The notes beneath the pieces are model-generated. The model was not told the origin of the DNA and ran no database searches. It was given only the letters and a program-made list of their open reading frames with translations. The translations under genes and the position numbers were made by a program. DNA of 64,000 bases from NCBI GenBank assembly GCA_022818135.1, contig JAFMSR010000014.1:40257708-40321707 (forward strand), written 5' to 3'. This DNA comes from Saxidomus purpurata. Taxonomy: Eukaryota; Mollusca; Bivalvia; Venerida; Veneridae. How positions within the stretch are numbered: the first letter of the stretch is position 1; every line of letters starts with the position of its first letter. Shown in pieces: positions 1-12,060 of this stretch.

Positions 1-1666
1 TAATGGCAAAGTGTAGATTTTAAGCTAAAAAGTTATTTTTATAAATTGCTACAGAGAAAGTCCCACACCATATATAATTTCCTTTGATTTACACTAATTA
101 TTTTAACTCTAGATTATGAAACAAGTTTCTACAACTTATATTTATCGCTTCGAAAATCAGTTCTGATTGAATCAAACGCAAACAGATTTACTTTGATGTT
201 CGAGAGCCTTTTGCTGTATAGTATAAATTAATAAGCTTTCTTAGGATAACTGATGATATGTGTGTGCAGTTTCAACTGACAAAGTTGGCGTTGTCATTGT
301 CAGTTTTTGATCTACGGTATGATGAAAGTACATCACTTATCTTTCTCGGACACACTGAGAAAATCTGCGTTAAATTATTCAGCTGCAAATAATACAGACG
401 ACAGAAAGAAAAGAGAACATCAGTGCTGCAATATGGTTTATGTTCGTCAACTTGCAATTAAGATGTGGCATCGGAAACCGGAGAGCAGCAAATGTTCTCA
501 TAGCTTCACCTTTCATCAATTTAATGACCAACCGCTTAACGCCTCAACTAGATCAGTCGGTAATGAAATGCAGTGCAGTCAGTATGCAACGCAGCAAAAG
601 TGACACATTGCTGACAGTAATGGCTATGTTGAACATTGCAACATCAGGAATATTAGGTAAATCAAACGTGATGTAAAATTTAGTTTATAAACGAAGGACC
701 AAATCTCCTTCCAAACATTAATATAAAACTAGTATGCGCAAAAATTTAAGTGTTCTTTACAACCGGTGTAACAAATGAAGTCTGGGGTCAGCTTAGTTAG
801 CCGTTGCATGTTAGACTTGTGGGTTTATTGTCCGAATACAGCTGAGGACATCACATATTTGTATTTTTCACAACATACAGAGAAAACACATTTGAAACTA
901 GCGAAAATTAACAACCAACATGTTTTTATGTATGTTTTGTTACAGTGTACATTTCATATTTATTAGCTTTGGTTCATTACAGTACTGATGTTAAATGTAC
1001 TTCATTGTATTTCATTTCCTTCCCTTAAATAAACGTGTTTTAACAAATCAAAAGAAGATGCTGTGCATCACCTGAAGGGTTTAAAAGTTCAAACACTCTA
1101 TTTTTAAAGGTAAACAAGGTTACTTTACAAAACAGATTTTACACTTTGCCAATAGCGTAATTATACGGTATATACAAAGTAATACCACAAGGCAGTGATT
1201 ATTTTGGTATTTATGAGTTCAAATTTTGACGTTTAACCTTGTGGTGACCTGGGAATAAGTTATATTGCAACCATATTTTGAGCTAGTGTTTTATATATAG
1301 GCAACGAGATTTATTTTTCAGGAACTCAAGGAAAACGATGAGACTGTTCTTTCAGTACAAGAATGGTGCTTACAAATGCGCTGTCAATTGTATTTCCATA
1401 TTTGCTTTTATCTGGTTTCGGCATATTTGACAAAAGCCATTGACAGATTCACTGCTACAAAGGTCAGCAATTCAATATAATGGAAATCCGGTATTTGGCA
1501 TCTTGAAAATATGGAATGAGTGACCGGGATATGAGACATTTGAACTTAAACTTCATTCATATAATATTAGAAAAAAATAATCGTGTTTGTTTTATAATTT
1601 TATTGTTTGTACTTATATTTCCATTGTAAAAGAAAGATATGAAATTTGCAGATTTAAAATAAAAGT
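1..1666. other. Intergenic, nothing recognised
   Basis: AT-rich sequence with only short open frames (under 100 codons) that lack a recognisable domain or coding-like composition. No repeat shared with the rest of the window was noticed. Confidence 0.5.
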
Positions 1667-1742
1667 CAAAGTGATGAACTTTTAATTAAATTTATTAATA
1701 AACAAAGTGATGAACTTTTAATTAAATTTATTAATAAACAAA
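1667..1742. repeat. Perfect 36-bp tandem duplication
   Basis: Two identical adjacent 36-bp copies (1667-1702 and 1703-1738) begin CAAAGTGATGAAC, followed by the first bases of a third. The exact identity points to a recent slippage or unequal-exchange event in AT-rich DNA. Confidence 0.9.
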
Positions 1743-2906
1743 TGATCTTAAAGTCCGTATTATTTTCTTCACTGTTTCGAACTGTTGCAGCGATTGAGGT
1801 GTTTTTTAATCATGTTGCACTATTTCGTCTGTACACGAAGCAACAGTTAAATGTCATAGTAAGTTGTATGCGTAGTATATCCAGTTAATCCTTTCTGTGA
1901 GTGGACACACACTTAATGGACACGTTTTGCTTGTGCTGTATTTCACTGTCGGCTCTCAGTCAGGAGCAGTTTTAGACAATTACTGTATTGAAAAAAGTAG
2001 TGGTGTATGTGTTGTTCTATTGATAAGAAGTGGATGTATAACAGACAATCCTCGAGTAGCGCGTGAACGCCGCAAACTCAATACAGTGTGCTAGAACTTC
2101 TTTAGACTTTTCTTAATCATCTACGAGTGGGTGAACAGTTACTTATCGTATGGTGATTTACTTAAGAATCTCGGATATGTGAATTATGTAAGTAGATAGA
2201 TATTTTCATATAATGAAATAAGATTTTTTCATACATTGTTTTAATCAGTTACATGAAATGAGATTTTCAAGTGATAAAGATAACACAGATTTTATCAATT
2301 TTGTCAATTTATTAAAGAAAATGGACGTATCTTTTGTTAATAATGAATCAAATTACGTAACTTTCTATTTCTTTGTTAACACCAAGCTGTTACCTATATT
2401 CACCAATGAAGAATTTAAAACAGGTACAATAGTAAACTTTAAAATTATACAATGGCAGTCATTACAATTTTTTTGAAAATTATATACCGCATTTAAAATT
2501 TGTATTTAGTTTTAACCAAATTCAATTCTCTTCATACTGTATTATCGTCTACATCGGCCTTTCCCTTAAAGAAAAGTCCAGGATGGATATTAAACGTTGC
2601 ACAAATAAATGCAGACCAAATATTTTATTTTTTGTTTATTCATATATATATTATTAAATATCATAATTTTTTTAAATATTCCTCAGGTAATAATAAGCAT
2701 AACTGGTTTTTTTAAACAGCTGTTAAATTCAAATTTTCAGCAATACTGCCTTTTTCAAGAAATTTTTATTTTAGTTGCAAATAAAAAAGAGTAAACAACT
2801 GTTAATCGCGTATATGGCGTTTATTATTACAATAGATCGGTCATACTTATCATAAACAGTGAAGTTTACGTCATCACACATGATTTAGTAGTGATAGTTG
2901 TTAAAT
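1743..2906. other. Intergenic, nothing recognised
   Basis: AT-rich, with short low-complexity open frames only. No family motif or repeat recognised. Confidence 0.5.
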
Positions 2907-3022
2907 AATAATAACATTCATAATAATAACAACAATAATGATAATAATAATAATAATAATGATTAAAACAATAATAATACGTAAATAAAGAAACCATGAT
3001 GATGATGATGATGATGGTGGTG

Positions 3023-3056
<34 letters not shown>

Positions 3057-3135
3057 GTACACAAATAAAGTAACAATAATGATAATTTTTATTATAATTA
3101 AACGTATCAAATAAAGTAACAATAGTAAATGATAA
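2907..3135. repeat. Compound trinucleotide microsatellite (AAT/AAC/GAT)
   Basis: Runs of AAT and AAC are interrupted by a GAT run at about 2998-3018 and a second AAT run at 3023-3053. The poly-Ile/Leu/Ser open frame read on the opposite strand is a by-product of the three-base period and not a gene. Confidence 0.9.
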
Positions 3136-3517
3136 TAATATAATGAAAATATCTATTATATTTCTCCATGAAGCACTTGATTATATTTACCATTATAAAT
3201 CAATGAACTATATTACATGTTATTTGCTTTTTGAAGTGATATATGGGGATATATTACCCGCCTAGATTAATATTATCCGAACCGTTAAGGAGGAAAGGTA
3301 ATGAAAATATTAAATCAATAAACAGTGTAAAGTTTCGCTTCTAAGTAGATTTCTATATTTCATTACGGATATATCGCAATATATCTGTCATGGTGTTAAT
3401 CAATTGACGTTACTGTTCCTATACTCTATTCCTCCGTGATAGTCAAGATACAAACATGTGATCCCCACCAGTGCCACGGTGATAGTGTCCGTAGGCATGA
3501 CACATACATTTCCCCAT

Positions 3518-3602
3518 TGCCTTTCTCTCCCTCTCACTGTCTCTGTCTCTGCTCTCTCTGACATGTCTCTGCCTCGTTCTGTCTCTCTCTCTCTCTCTCT
3601 CT
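3518..3602. repeat. Imperfect CT dinucleotide tract
   Basis: TCTC/TGTC-rich tract ending in an uninterrupted CT run at about 3581-3602. It produces Arg/Glu-rich pseudo-frames on the minus strand that should not be annotated as proteins. Confidence 0.9.
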
Positions 3603-3938
3603 TGATATTGATTCCATATGAATTGAGTCTCGAATGTGTAAGAGTTGTAAAAACTTGTTTCGCAATCGAGAATAAATAAATCAGTATAAAAACATACAAA
3701 CAGGCACTCAAAACGAGAAATAAAGCTCGTAAAGATAAGTTTGTAAAAACATGAAAGAATTCTCATAACTTTAAGGTTTAAAGTCCCAGGAGCACTTAAA
3801 CTAGTCACATATAAGGAAAAAAATGAATTTATAGGAAGAATAATGTCAGAACTGTGCTCTAATTATTCCGAACCAATGTTGACCTATACATTTCTTTCAT
3901 GCGGTTATCGCTTCCTCACTAAAATGTTCTGTAAGGAA

Positions 3939-4134
3939 GAGCTTCCTAGCTTTTGTAATGTCATTGAATAAAAATAACCAGTTTTATGTATGGCATATAG
4001 TTTCGATTTAAAAAAAACAATGTTAGGATTGCGTTTCGTACATGTAAAAGAGAAAAATTCGCCGGCAAGATTTCTCATTTTTGGTAAAATAAGAGCAACA
4101 AGTATTTTACATCGGACGTGATCCTTGGACTTTA
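3939..4134 (-). mobile_element. MIT-D dispersed element, copy 1
   Basis: Minus-oriented, diverged copy of a roughly 190-bp family. Its plus-orientation start is TTTAAAGTCCCAGGAGCAC and its end lies near TTGCAATATTACTG. The matching TAAAATAAGAGC block and the AGAGCTTCCTAGC end are visible here. Other copies are at 36906-38195 (interrupted), 38941-39133, 52681-52797 and 60388-60571. A fragment of the start also sits at about 3775-3815. No coding capacity; likely a MITE-type non-autonomous element, by inference from size and dispersal. Confidence 0.55.
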
Positions 4135-4484
4135 ACATATAGCATTGAATTATTTCATGTTTCAGCACAAAATATTATATAACATATGCATTTTAGTTTT
4201 ATAAGCAACTTACACATGGAATTGCCATTGTTCGTTGTGCATTTTTGGAGTACTGTATGCTGCACTTCTTTAAATGTTCACATATTTTACAGGTTATTAC
4301 GACTGAAATTCTATATATGTTCGCTTGTTCGGTTTTAAACTCGGAAGGTACGAGAAAAAGGTGATACGTTACGTGATTCTTTTTGTTTTTTTAAGAACAT
4401 TTCTTTACATAACGTCATATTCTAGTTTATTCAGAACTGTATCAATAGAGTAAGAAAATTAGGTGTTATTATGACATAAATAAC

Positions 4485-4865
4485 GTTTTCATTTGCGGGT
4501 CAATATGACGTCAAGATGACGTCATATCGCGTCGCATGACGTTAAATAAATATCCGCGTAGACATGACTAACAACTTAATCTTAATATACAAATAGGAGA
4601 CAAGTAAGGTTTTATTTTACCATAAATTACGTCATGTTGTGCCACATGACGTTAAATAAATATCCGCGTTATAAGGCACCCTTTGCATTTATTCACCCTT
4701 TGTGATATGAGGTCAGAATCGAAACAACTTCCATTTTAGCGTTATTATCTCAAATTTACATCTTTTTGTCGCTCTAGTGCTACTGGCCTACTTGGTTCAT
4801 TACTGCGAACGAGAATTCCAAATCATTATTTATTAGACGATGCACACGGGGAACTGATATTATTT
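4485..4865 (+). mobile_element. MIT-AB composite repeat, diverged copy
   Basis: Part A carries the hallmark TGACGTCATATCGCG and GCATGACGTTAAATAAAT blocks, here duplicated at about 4506-4555 and 4630-4670. It ends near GGTCAGAATCGAAA at about 4719. Part B (about 4721-4865) contains ATTATTTATTAGACGATG and ends GATATTATTTC. Better preserved copies at 30292-30658 and 50268-50625 define the A and B boundaries by inverted termini. Confidence 0.6.
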
Positions 4866-5210
4866 CATAATTATCAAATAATTGCTTACCACACTCAAGG
4901 TAATTGCACATCAATCTAAGAGACTTGCAAAGTAGGCTGCAGTCAAACTGAAACGTTTTTATAACAAGTGTGCAAAGTGAATGAAGACGACAACAATTTG
5001 ATGATAGAGATATTTTGGTGATTTTTTGGGGCGTGTTAGCGTCAAAAATGATTAATACGATTGGGTGAAATTACCAAAATTTGCCTTCTAAAGCCTTTTC
5101 ACTCGTGGACCTAAACCAGTATGCTAATATTACGGTAATAGAAATTAAACAAGTATTTTGGAAGTGGTCTTCAGTCGAGACAATTTCAAGTGTAATGAGT
5201 AAAAGTTGAA

Positions 5211-5906
5211 ACAAGAGCTGTCAGTAGGACAGCGCGCTCGACTTTTTAGTGCTTGCCTATAAAACAAAACAAATTAATATCTCAAACAGTTTAGTCAAAA
5301 AGTGGACTGGTACGAAAAACTTGACCAAGATTCTAAGTCGATAAAGGGCCTTAATTTTTAAAACAAATCCCTGACAGAGTTACCTTCTCTTGCCTACAGA
5401 TGGGGGTAATGATGTTAACTTGCATTCAAAGTTTCAAAGCAATATCTCAAAGTGTTAAGGCAATAAGTGGTTTTACCCATATTCATGTATTTTTAAGTAA
5501 AAGGGGCATAATTCTGTCAAAAACTTTGACGAGTCATGAACTCTTGTCTGTTGATGTAGGTCATGATGGTCAATAAGTATGGTCAGTTTCAAAGCAATAC
5601 CTCCAATGGTTTTGAAATAAAGTGAGGTGGTATGAAAAACTTAACCAAGCTCAATACCTTTCTAAGTCAAAAAGGGCCATCATTCTGTCAAAAACCTTGA
5701 CAGAGTTATGTACTCTTGTCTGTAGATGGAGGTTATGGTGGTAAACAAGTATGGTAAGTTTCAAAGCCATACCTCTAATACTTTTGAAATAAAGTGGGGT
5801 GGTACGAAAAACTTAACCAAGGTGTGACACCAACGCCGACGCCGACACCGACGCCGACGCCGATGCGAGTAGGATAGCTCCCCTTTTCTTCGAAAAGTCG
5901 AGCTAA
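5211..5906 (+). mobile_element. PEA1 pearl-like element, full-length copy
   Basis: It starts with ACAAGAGCTGTCAGTAGGAC, which can fold as GCTGTC-AGTAG-GACAGC. It ends with TTCTTCGAAAAGTCGAGC followed by TAAA. CTCGACTTTT (5237-5246) near the 5' end and AAAAGTCGAG (5893-5902) near the 3' end form subterminal inverted repeats. The interior is made of diverged tandem units: the marker CTCTTGYCTR recurs at 5387, 5541 and 5713, giving 154-172 bp periods. A CGACGC microsatellite (about 5832-5865) precedes the 3' hairpin. There is no coding capacity. The layout matches what is known of bivalve pearl/Helentron-associated elements; family assignment is inference. Confidence 0.75.
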
Positions 5907-6382
5907 AAAAATCACCGTCACTATCAAAATTTTTAAGACGGACGATTCGAAAACAATTATGCACAATGAATATTTCATTGCAGCAAGTTTGATTTGAATT
6001 GACACATTTTGAAAATTCTGAAGAAAAAAAAATGTTATTACACAAATTTGAAATAATGCAAAGACTGGAGAAAATCTCATTGATTACACGTCAGACGGAG
6101 ATACATTTTCGTAAAACTATACACCAGAGATTAGTTTTGTATCCAATATGTATTTGTAGAATTTGCTGAAGACAAAAAATAAGACGGCTGAAGAAATTCC
6201 ACAGGATTGATACTTCATATCACAACATGTGAGAAACTAATTTACATTATACAATTATATACTATATTGAGGTTAATATCGACTTCGGTCAATATCATTT
6301 TTTCACAGGTCCGCAAAACTATACATTGACCGAAATATTAGACTAAAATAATTATATGTGAAAATATATACAATATACATAC
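5907..6382. other. Intergenic, nothing recognised
   Basis: AT-rich sequence between two pearl-like elements; no gene or further repeat seen. Confidence 0.5.
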
Positions 6383-7630
6383 AACAAAGGCACCGCCTGC
6401 GGTTGCTCGTCTAATTCTATCCTTTTACGGTTTATTTATTACTACTTTTTAAGTAACAGTGTCCTTGATATTGACCCTGAAAACAATCCTACAAAAGGTT
6501 ATCGTAAATAATAACATAACACTCAGTTTCGTCACAATAATTTAACTGCAAATAAGATTATTGTATTTTTCCTATTTTTCTATCTTTAGAAAGAAAACCT
6601 CGACCTTGACCCATGAGCCCCAAACACGATCCTGATAAAAGTCTTTATCTATTACACACTTAATAATTAAGTTACGTTATTTCAATTGTAACTAAAGATA
6701 TTGAATATATTACCGTTTTCTATTTTAAGTTACAGTGACCTTGACTTTGACCACAGGAGACCATAAACACAACCCCATTCAAGATCTTCTTACCTATTTA
6801 CTACAAACAAAAGTTGGTTACATTTTGTCGTCTGTAAGATATCAAATATATAACGGTAAACCTATATGACCTCGACACCAGGAGCCCCAAAACATAAATA
6901 CAATTGAAGATATTCATAAATACTTCCTTTACACATCCTTTACACGTTTGGTTGCATTATGTTCACTGTAAAAATTATGTGTGTGCGTCAAGTTAAGAAG
7001 GGGCAATAATCCAGTCAAAATACATGACAGGGTTATGTAACATGTTAAACTCTTCCTTCTTTTCATTGTTTATTGGATATTGAAAATGTATTCCAAGTTA
7101 AGAAGTGATAGCTTTGATAGTTTGAATGTAAGTGACCAAAACGCAAAACTTAAACTAGATGGGTGTTCAGTAGAACATTTGTGTCACCTTTTTACGCTTT
7201 GTCAGAATAACCAATAGTTTTGTGACAAAATCTAACTGCAAAAAGAAGCATAACTCTGTGAAGTATGAGCTTGGCCTAATTAATTTGGTGTCATAACTAC
7301 CCTTTTGTCAAAAGCAATGCAACTTGAGAGTTTGATGAAGAAATCTGAAGAAATGGCAAAGTTATAGCCAATGTTAAGTTTTCGTGACAAAATCTAAGTG
7401 CAAAAAGGGGCATAATTCTGTCAAATATGACCTTGACCTACAATATTTTGCGGCATCACGACCCTTTTGTCATAAGTAATACAATTTGAAAGTTAGATGA
7501 AAAAATCTTAAGAAATGGCAAAGTTATAGCCAACGTTTAGTTTATGTAAACGTGCACCGACGGACCGACGGACGGAAGGACAAAGCGATCCCTATGCTTC
7601 GCCTTTTCTCCGAAAGGACGAAACAATAAC
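6383..7630 (+). mobile_element. PEA2 pearl-like element
   Basis: The 5' end AACAAAGGCACCGCCTGC is followed by TATCCTTTTACGGTTTATTTAT, shared almost exactly with the copy at 44130. The first part has tandem units marked by GACCTTGAC-type phrases. The second part has two units of 162 bp, with GTGACAAAATCTAA at 7222 and 7384. An ACCGACGG microsatellite at about 7556-7578 leads into a 3' hairpin (GCCTTTTCTCCGAAAGG). No open frame of note. The two halves differ in unit type, so this may be two abutting elements. Confidence 0.65.
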
Positions 7631-8028
7631 CAGACTAGCTGAAAATGACAAAGTCCAAAAATACTAAAATATCACCCCATTCTAATATTTATAAAGAGTA
7701 ACAATGAATGAAAAATAGTCCATTATATTTAATGGTAACGCATGATAACGTAAATTACAAGGTAAAAGTAGATCAAAACTGTGGATAAAGCAATATAAAA
7801 ATGCACTATTTTTATCTACACTATCTGTTGTCTTTCAATATTAAACAAAAATACATAGTTTTTCTGACATAAATTTCTAAAACTTTTATGTAAAGTTTAT
7901 TATTTTTATTTGAAATTTTAAGGGGTAATGTATGTTACACTCAAATAACCGTGTTGCGGCCCGGATTTTAAAAATGCAACAAGCAGTTTCAGAACTACAG
8001 ACCCTAACGATCATTTTGATATATAAAT
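7631..8028. other. Intergenic, nothing recognised
   Basis: AT-rich sequence; the phrase GAAAATGACAAAGTCC near 7639 is shared with the end of the 44130 element, so the first 40 bases may still be repeat-derived. Confidence 0.4.
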
Positions 8029-8071
8029 ATACGTCCAAAAACAAGGCTCTGCCGAGTTTTTTTGGACGTAT
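8029..8071. repeat. Foldback hairpin with GGCTCTGCCGA loop
   Basis: Perfect 13-bp arms ATACGTCCAAAAA (8029-8041) and TTTTTGGACGTAT (8059-8071) flank a loop centred on GGCTCTGCCGA. The same loop core occurs in the foldback at 58693-58789, whose arms are unrelated in sequence. Confidence 0.8.
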
Positions 8072-8373
8072 CTCAACCAGAGGGTTGGATTTCCTTATCC
8101 ACAACTCAACGGACATGGTAGATTTATTTTCTCACCGTTTAAATCGCATTTTCACACAAGTAAGAAGAAATAAGTGCAAATACAGGATGGGGATGAAAAA
8201 ATGATGATCAACTTTTTCTCGAATTTTACTTCGAAACTGCTATAGATGGATAGAAAATGATCTAACTAAGAAAATGAATACCAACAACCCTATGTTTATT
8301 TCAAAAATAACAATTTTACAGTCATTTTTCGATTTTTATGGCTGCTTACAATTAACGTAAAATAGTCCGGCAG

Positions 8374-8445
8374 CGATGTGAGATAAGCGATGTGAGATAA
8401 GTTTATCTCACATGGGTAAATGCGCGGAAATGTATCTCATATGTG
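8374..8445. repeat. Direct plus inverted ATGTGAGATAA cluster
   Basis: GCGATGTGAGATAA is present twice in tandem (8374 and 8388). The second copy pairs with TTATCTCACAT (8403-8413) as an 11-bp perfect hairpin with a two-base loop. A further ATCTCATATGTGAGA palindrome follows at about 8433-8447. Confidence 0.8.
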
Positions 8446-8737
8446 AGAAAATACAAAATGTGGTATTTGGTGCCCCGCAGGCCTCGTTTGCACACCATGT
8501 TGCAGCACTATAATGAATGACTCAAAAACTCGTTTGATATGTTGGAGTAGGCATTATTTATTAATTGTGTGTGAAAAAAAAGAAATCAATCCAACAAAAA
8601 ATTAAGAAGCTATGTCAAATTCTCAAAATCAACTAAAATCCATAAAAAAACATGTTTGTTACCAAAAATAAAAACCAGATCACACTCGGCATCTTTACAT
8701 GTAGCATACAATGTGAAGAATGGTATTATATAAACAC

Positions 8738-8865
8738 GTTTTCCAAGTTTCAAAATGATAGCTTTGATAGTTTCTATGTAAGTGACCTAAACGCATAGCT
8801 TAACCAACGCCGCCGACGACGACGACAATGAAGTGACGACAATAGCTTGTCATTATTTTTTCAAC
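8738..8865 (+). mobile_element. PEA2-like 3' fragment
   Basis: The segment with GATAGCTTTGATAGTTT and AAGTGACC matches the PEA2 interior near 7105. It runs into a CCGACGACGACG microsatellite. The 5' part of the element is missing. Confidence 0.5.
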
Positions 8866-9499
8866 ATGTCAGACCAGCTGAAAATGACGTTTTGAAATCC
8901 TCACAGGTCTACACGTTAGTTTCTAGGTCTACATGCACTTTTGCGAACTTGATATGGGATAGCTATTGACCAATGAGGATTAAGTATTGATTATACGATA
9001 TTTACCAATAAATGATGCCACTTGAAGTATGTTATTTATGGTCTTAAACATAGTAAGGAAACTTAAGGAGTTCTTGCATTGCAACAAAGTATGATATACA
9101 TGTAGGCTGTTGAAGGGAAATTTCCATTGACTTAATTTGTCTAGCTTGTGTGTAAGAAATGCTTAGAGATATTTTGAGTGATATGAGTTTAAATCCCTAC
9201 TGGAAATCAAAGATATGAGAGACAACAAAGGGCTTGTTTATTTAGATACGCAACAAAAGATGTTTGTAAGCTCCACTTTTCCTTTGATGATGATCCTGAA
9301 GCGTTTCATTGTGTCAATACAGGATTCTATAAAATTATATTTAGTACGTATTATAAAATTATCGAGTTTTATTGAGGTCAATTTGTAGTTTTGTTGACTA
9401 GTCTGAAAGTAGTGTTGGCCGAGTACTAAGTCAACAGGAAAGAAACGACCAAGCATATCAGTAGCCGCTCATTGCCATTCCGGTTGAAGTGAATCATAT
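8866..9499. other. Intergenic, nothing recognised
   Basis: No gene or repeat of note. Short frames on both strands have no recognisable domain. Confidence 0.45.
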
Positions 9500-9726
9500 T
9501 AAAGAGGCACCCCCTACATATCGCAATCTATGTATTCAGATGTCACCGAGTTCGCGAGAGACAGGCAGCGAGTTTTTCATCACTGCTACCCATTTACAGC
9601 AGGGTGGACTGAGGAACGTATCTATCATCAGTGTCTATGCCAAAGGACATACCTCGTGCTCGGCCTGGGATTCAAACACGGGACCTCCTGTTCCGGAGGC
9701 GAACGCCCTAACCACGGAGCTATCGT
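9500..9726 (-). mobile_element. tRNA-derived SINE
   Basis: Read on the minus strand, the 5' head begins CGATAGCTCCGTGGTTAGGG (A-box region, about 9704-9725). It contains a B-box-like segment GTTTGAATCC (9668-9677), with the spacing and arm structure of a tRNA gene. The tRNA-like head is followed by about 170 bp of unrelated body to about 9500. The body gives rise to short open frames that are not genes. It is a Pol III-type SINE by established architecture; the specific SINE family is not assigned. Confidence 0.7.
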
Positions 9727-10249
9727 TGCATAAAAAACCAAACTTTTTACCTACATTAAGTAATTGTTCGCATTGAACCTTGCATTATGTAACTTTTGAT
9801 AACTTGTCAGTCAATTTTCAGAAACAACTCATTTATTTTCTAAAGCCTCCGAGATACTGTGTTTTTTTTGCTTGTTTCTCTATAAAACGCCTTAAAGAAG
9901 CATCTTGCTCGTTTTCTTGATTTTTATTTTATATCATTATCTTCTAACTAGAGTATAGTAAAAATTTAATATTCCGAGGCTCTTGAAGGCATGAGCAAAT
10001 AACAAAATTTTAATTGAAACTTGAAGGAAAAATGAATAATGTAATTTGAGCGTGAATAACCAAAACAGGCACCTAAATTTTAAATTATAGCCACTAGTCA
10101 ATATTAATGGATTGGATTAACATATTTTTTTGCGTCGAATGTTGCTGAATTTTGAAACATGTGATGATAATATTGTGTCTTTATTTTATTTTTTTTCATT
10201 AATGTTCAGAAAATCTGTTCAATTGAACTGAAATGCATTTTGAAGGTTA
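9727..10249. other. Intergenic, nothing recognised
   Basis: AT-rich sequence without recognisable genes or repeats. Confidence 0.5.
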
Positions 10250-10605
10250 CAGCTGCTCATTCAGTTTCCATTGCAAAAATTAAATTTCTTCAAAATAATA
10301 TACTAAAACATAAAATGTAAAAGTAATGGCTAGAATCAACAACACAAGTAAAAAGCTTCAAAGCTGTTGAAAATGTTACTGAGCATGTTTTAACAGCACC
10401 GCTACACTACATATTCTTTATATTGGATTTTCAAAAGCGTCTGCAACGCTTTATAATTTGGTAGAGTACAAATTCAAAAATACAGAAATACTTAACATGA
10501 ATTGATACTAAAACCTTTTTATTTGATGAATCGTTCTAAAATATATTAATTTCAGACAGTTCGATGAACCTTGGTTTTTCATCAAACTCTGAGAGCGAAC
10601 TTTAA
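10250..10605 (+). mobile_element. MIT-C dispersed element, copy 1
   Basis: It begins AGCTGCTCATTCAGTTT and ends ATCAAACTCTGAGAGCGAAC. The middle holds GGCTAGAATCAACAACA and GCAACGCTTTATAAT. Copies at 35851-36215 (minus) and 58033-58330 (plus) share these blocks in order. In the 58033 copy the termini read CTGCTCG and CGAGCAG, a short terminal inverted repeat. About 300-360 bp, non-coding; MITE-like by inference. Confidence 0.65.
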
Positions 10606-11729
10606 ATCTTTAATTTGATCCGCACTTTAAAGAGAAGTTGGTACTCGAATTCGCGAGGAAAAAGTAATGAAAATTTATTTTGATTCTCATTTAGATTCTT
10701 TAAAACCAAAGTGGTAATTAAAAAAAATGCTTAATTATCTTCCACGAGTTTCAGTTTTCTACAGACAATTTTCTAATTGTATCCACAAGGATCCGTAAGT
10801 TCTCAACTAAATAACTGGGCATCTCTTAATTATAAAACATTTCAAGGCATAGTTCGATGGAATGTAGATTCAAAATAAATCTAAATCTTCTTATGTATTT
10901 AATTTAAGAGAAAGCTATCAGATGCGACAAAGGTTCAGTAATGCGGCGGTCAAACAGTGCCGTTTGTGGCTAACGTTTGAGACCAGACAGCGCTACGACA
11001 CGAAAAGTGCAAAGTCACCCCCCCCTTTGCAAAAATTAAGGTGTGCCTGAGGCAAAGCCTAGAAATGTAGGTATTCTGATAATCCTGAGCACTGGTCTGT
11101 ACTTTTATTCATATCTAACCAGGAATAGTGGTTCCTATCAAGGACAGTCAAATCCAAACTTAATCCTGATTATGTGATTTCTGTTACCTAAAATACTGGT
11201 TTTTTTTTTTTGCCAATGAGGCTTTGAGTCTTTTTGATTAAAGCAGGACGGCGTTTGTTAATCCATTTTAGGTAGGTAATACAGGGATCAGTTTTTGCAT
11301 AGCGGCTGAAAAAACCATTATATTTTCTGATTTTAAGGGCTAAAGCAAGACCATTGACTTCCGGAAGCCCAAAAGTGCCTGTTTTTTAATTGTAAATATA
11401 AGTTGAAAATTCAATATAAGTTATATTGCTTAAGAAAGTTAAGTACAGTTGAAAATTCAGTTAATACGTTGTTTTGCCTAGTAGTTCAAGATCTTTATTC
11501 AAATAAGACTTACATTCAAGAACTACTTCAAATCAGAATTCCAAACTTAATAACCATGATTACTAAAGATGATTTCTGTTACCTAAAAATACTGGTTTTT
11601 GTTTATTATGCCAATAGTATTTTAATCTTTTGAATTTATAACAAAACGTGCATAAAATAGTGTGAACGAGTCGTTACGTTATATGCAGTTCCAATCCATT
11701 TTTAGGAATAGTTATATAATAGGGAATAT
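10606..11729. other. Intergenic with homopolymer patches
   Basis: Includes a poly-T run near 11196-11209. No gene supported. Confidence 0.45.
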
Positions 11730-11975
11730 CAGTTTTTCAACTAAGTTGCATCTGAATTCAACTTAGTATTTTGTTTTCAATTAAAAGTTGATTGAACTTA
11801 GATGATAGTTGTTTTCAACTTAGTATCTTGATCATTCACTTAGTAAGTTGAATATTCAACTGTATCTTAATATTCAACTAATGTAAGTTGAATTTTCAAC
11901 TGTAATTGAATTTTCAACTTAGTATCTTGAATTTCAATTAGTCAAGACAATTGACTTATCTTGATTTTCACTTGT
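11730..11975. repeat. Degenerate palindromic repeat (AAGTTGAATATTCAACTT type)
   Basis: About ten half-units of TTCAACTTAGTATCTTGA and its complement AAGTTGAA alternate over 250 bp, so both strands carry the same words. It looks like a decayed array of short palindromic units. No frame is maintained. Confidence 0.7.
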
Positions 11976-12060
11976 TATGTTGAAAAAATCTTAAAAAAAA
12001 AAAAATGGCACCCCCGGGCCTCAACAAAAAAAAAAAAAAAAACCCCCCTTCCTTAGTTCT
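11976..12060. repeat. Poly-A/poly-C low-complexity patch
   Basis: Two long A runs flank CACCCCCGGGCC and a second C run. Such tracts are prone to assembly and base-calling error. Confidence 0.8.

Noticed and set aside
2901..3122. Ile/Leu/Ser-rich minus-strand frame
   Set aside because: Product of an AAT/GAT trinucleotide microsatellite.
3400..3808. Arg/Glu-rich minus-strand frames of 103 and 121 codons
   Set aside because: The charged run is the translation of a CT/AG tract; no domain is present.
5761..6080. Minus-strand frames with Arg-rich or Gly-Val repeats at PEA1 tails
   Set aside because: Translation of the CGACGC microsatellite; the same frames recur at 21962-22230 in another PEA1 copy.
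9489..9776. Two overlapping plus-strand frames
   Set aside because: Both lie across the minus-strand SINE at 9500-9726.
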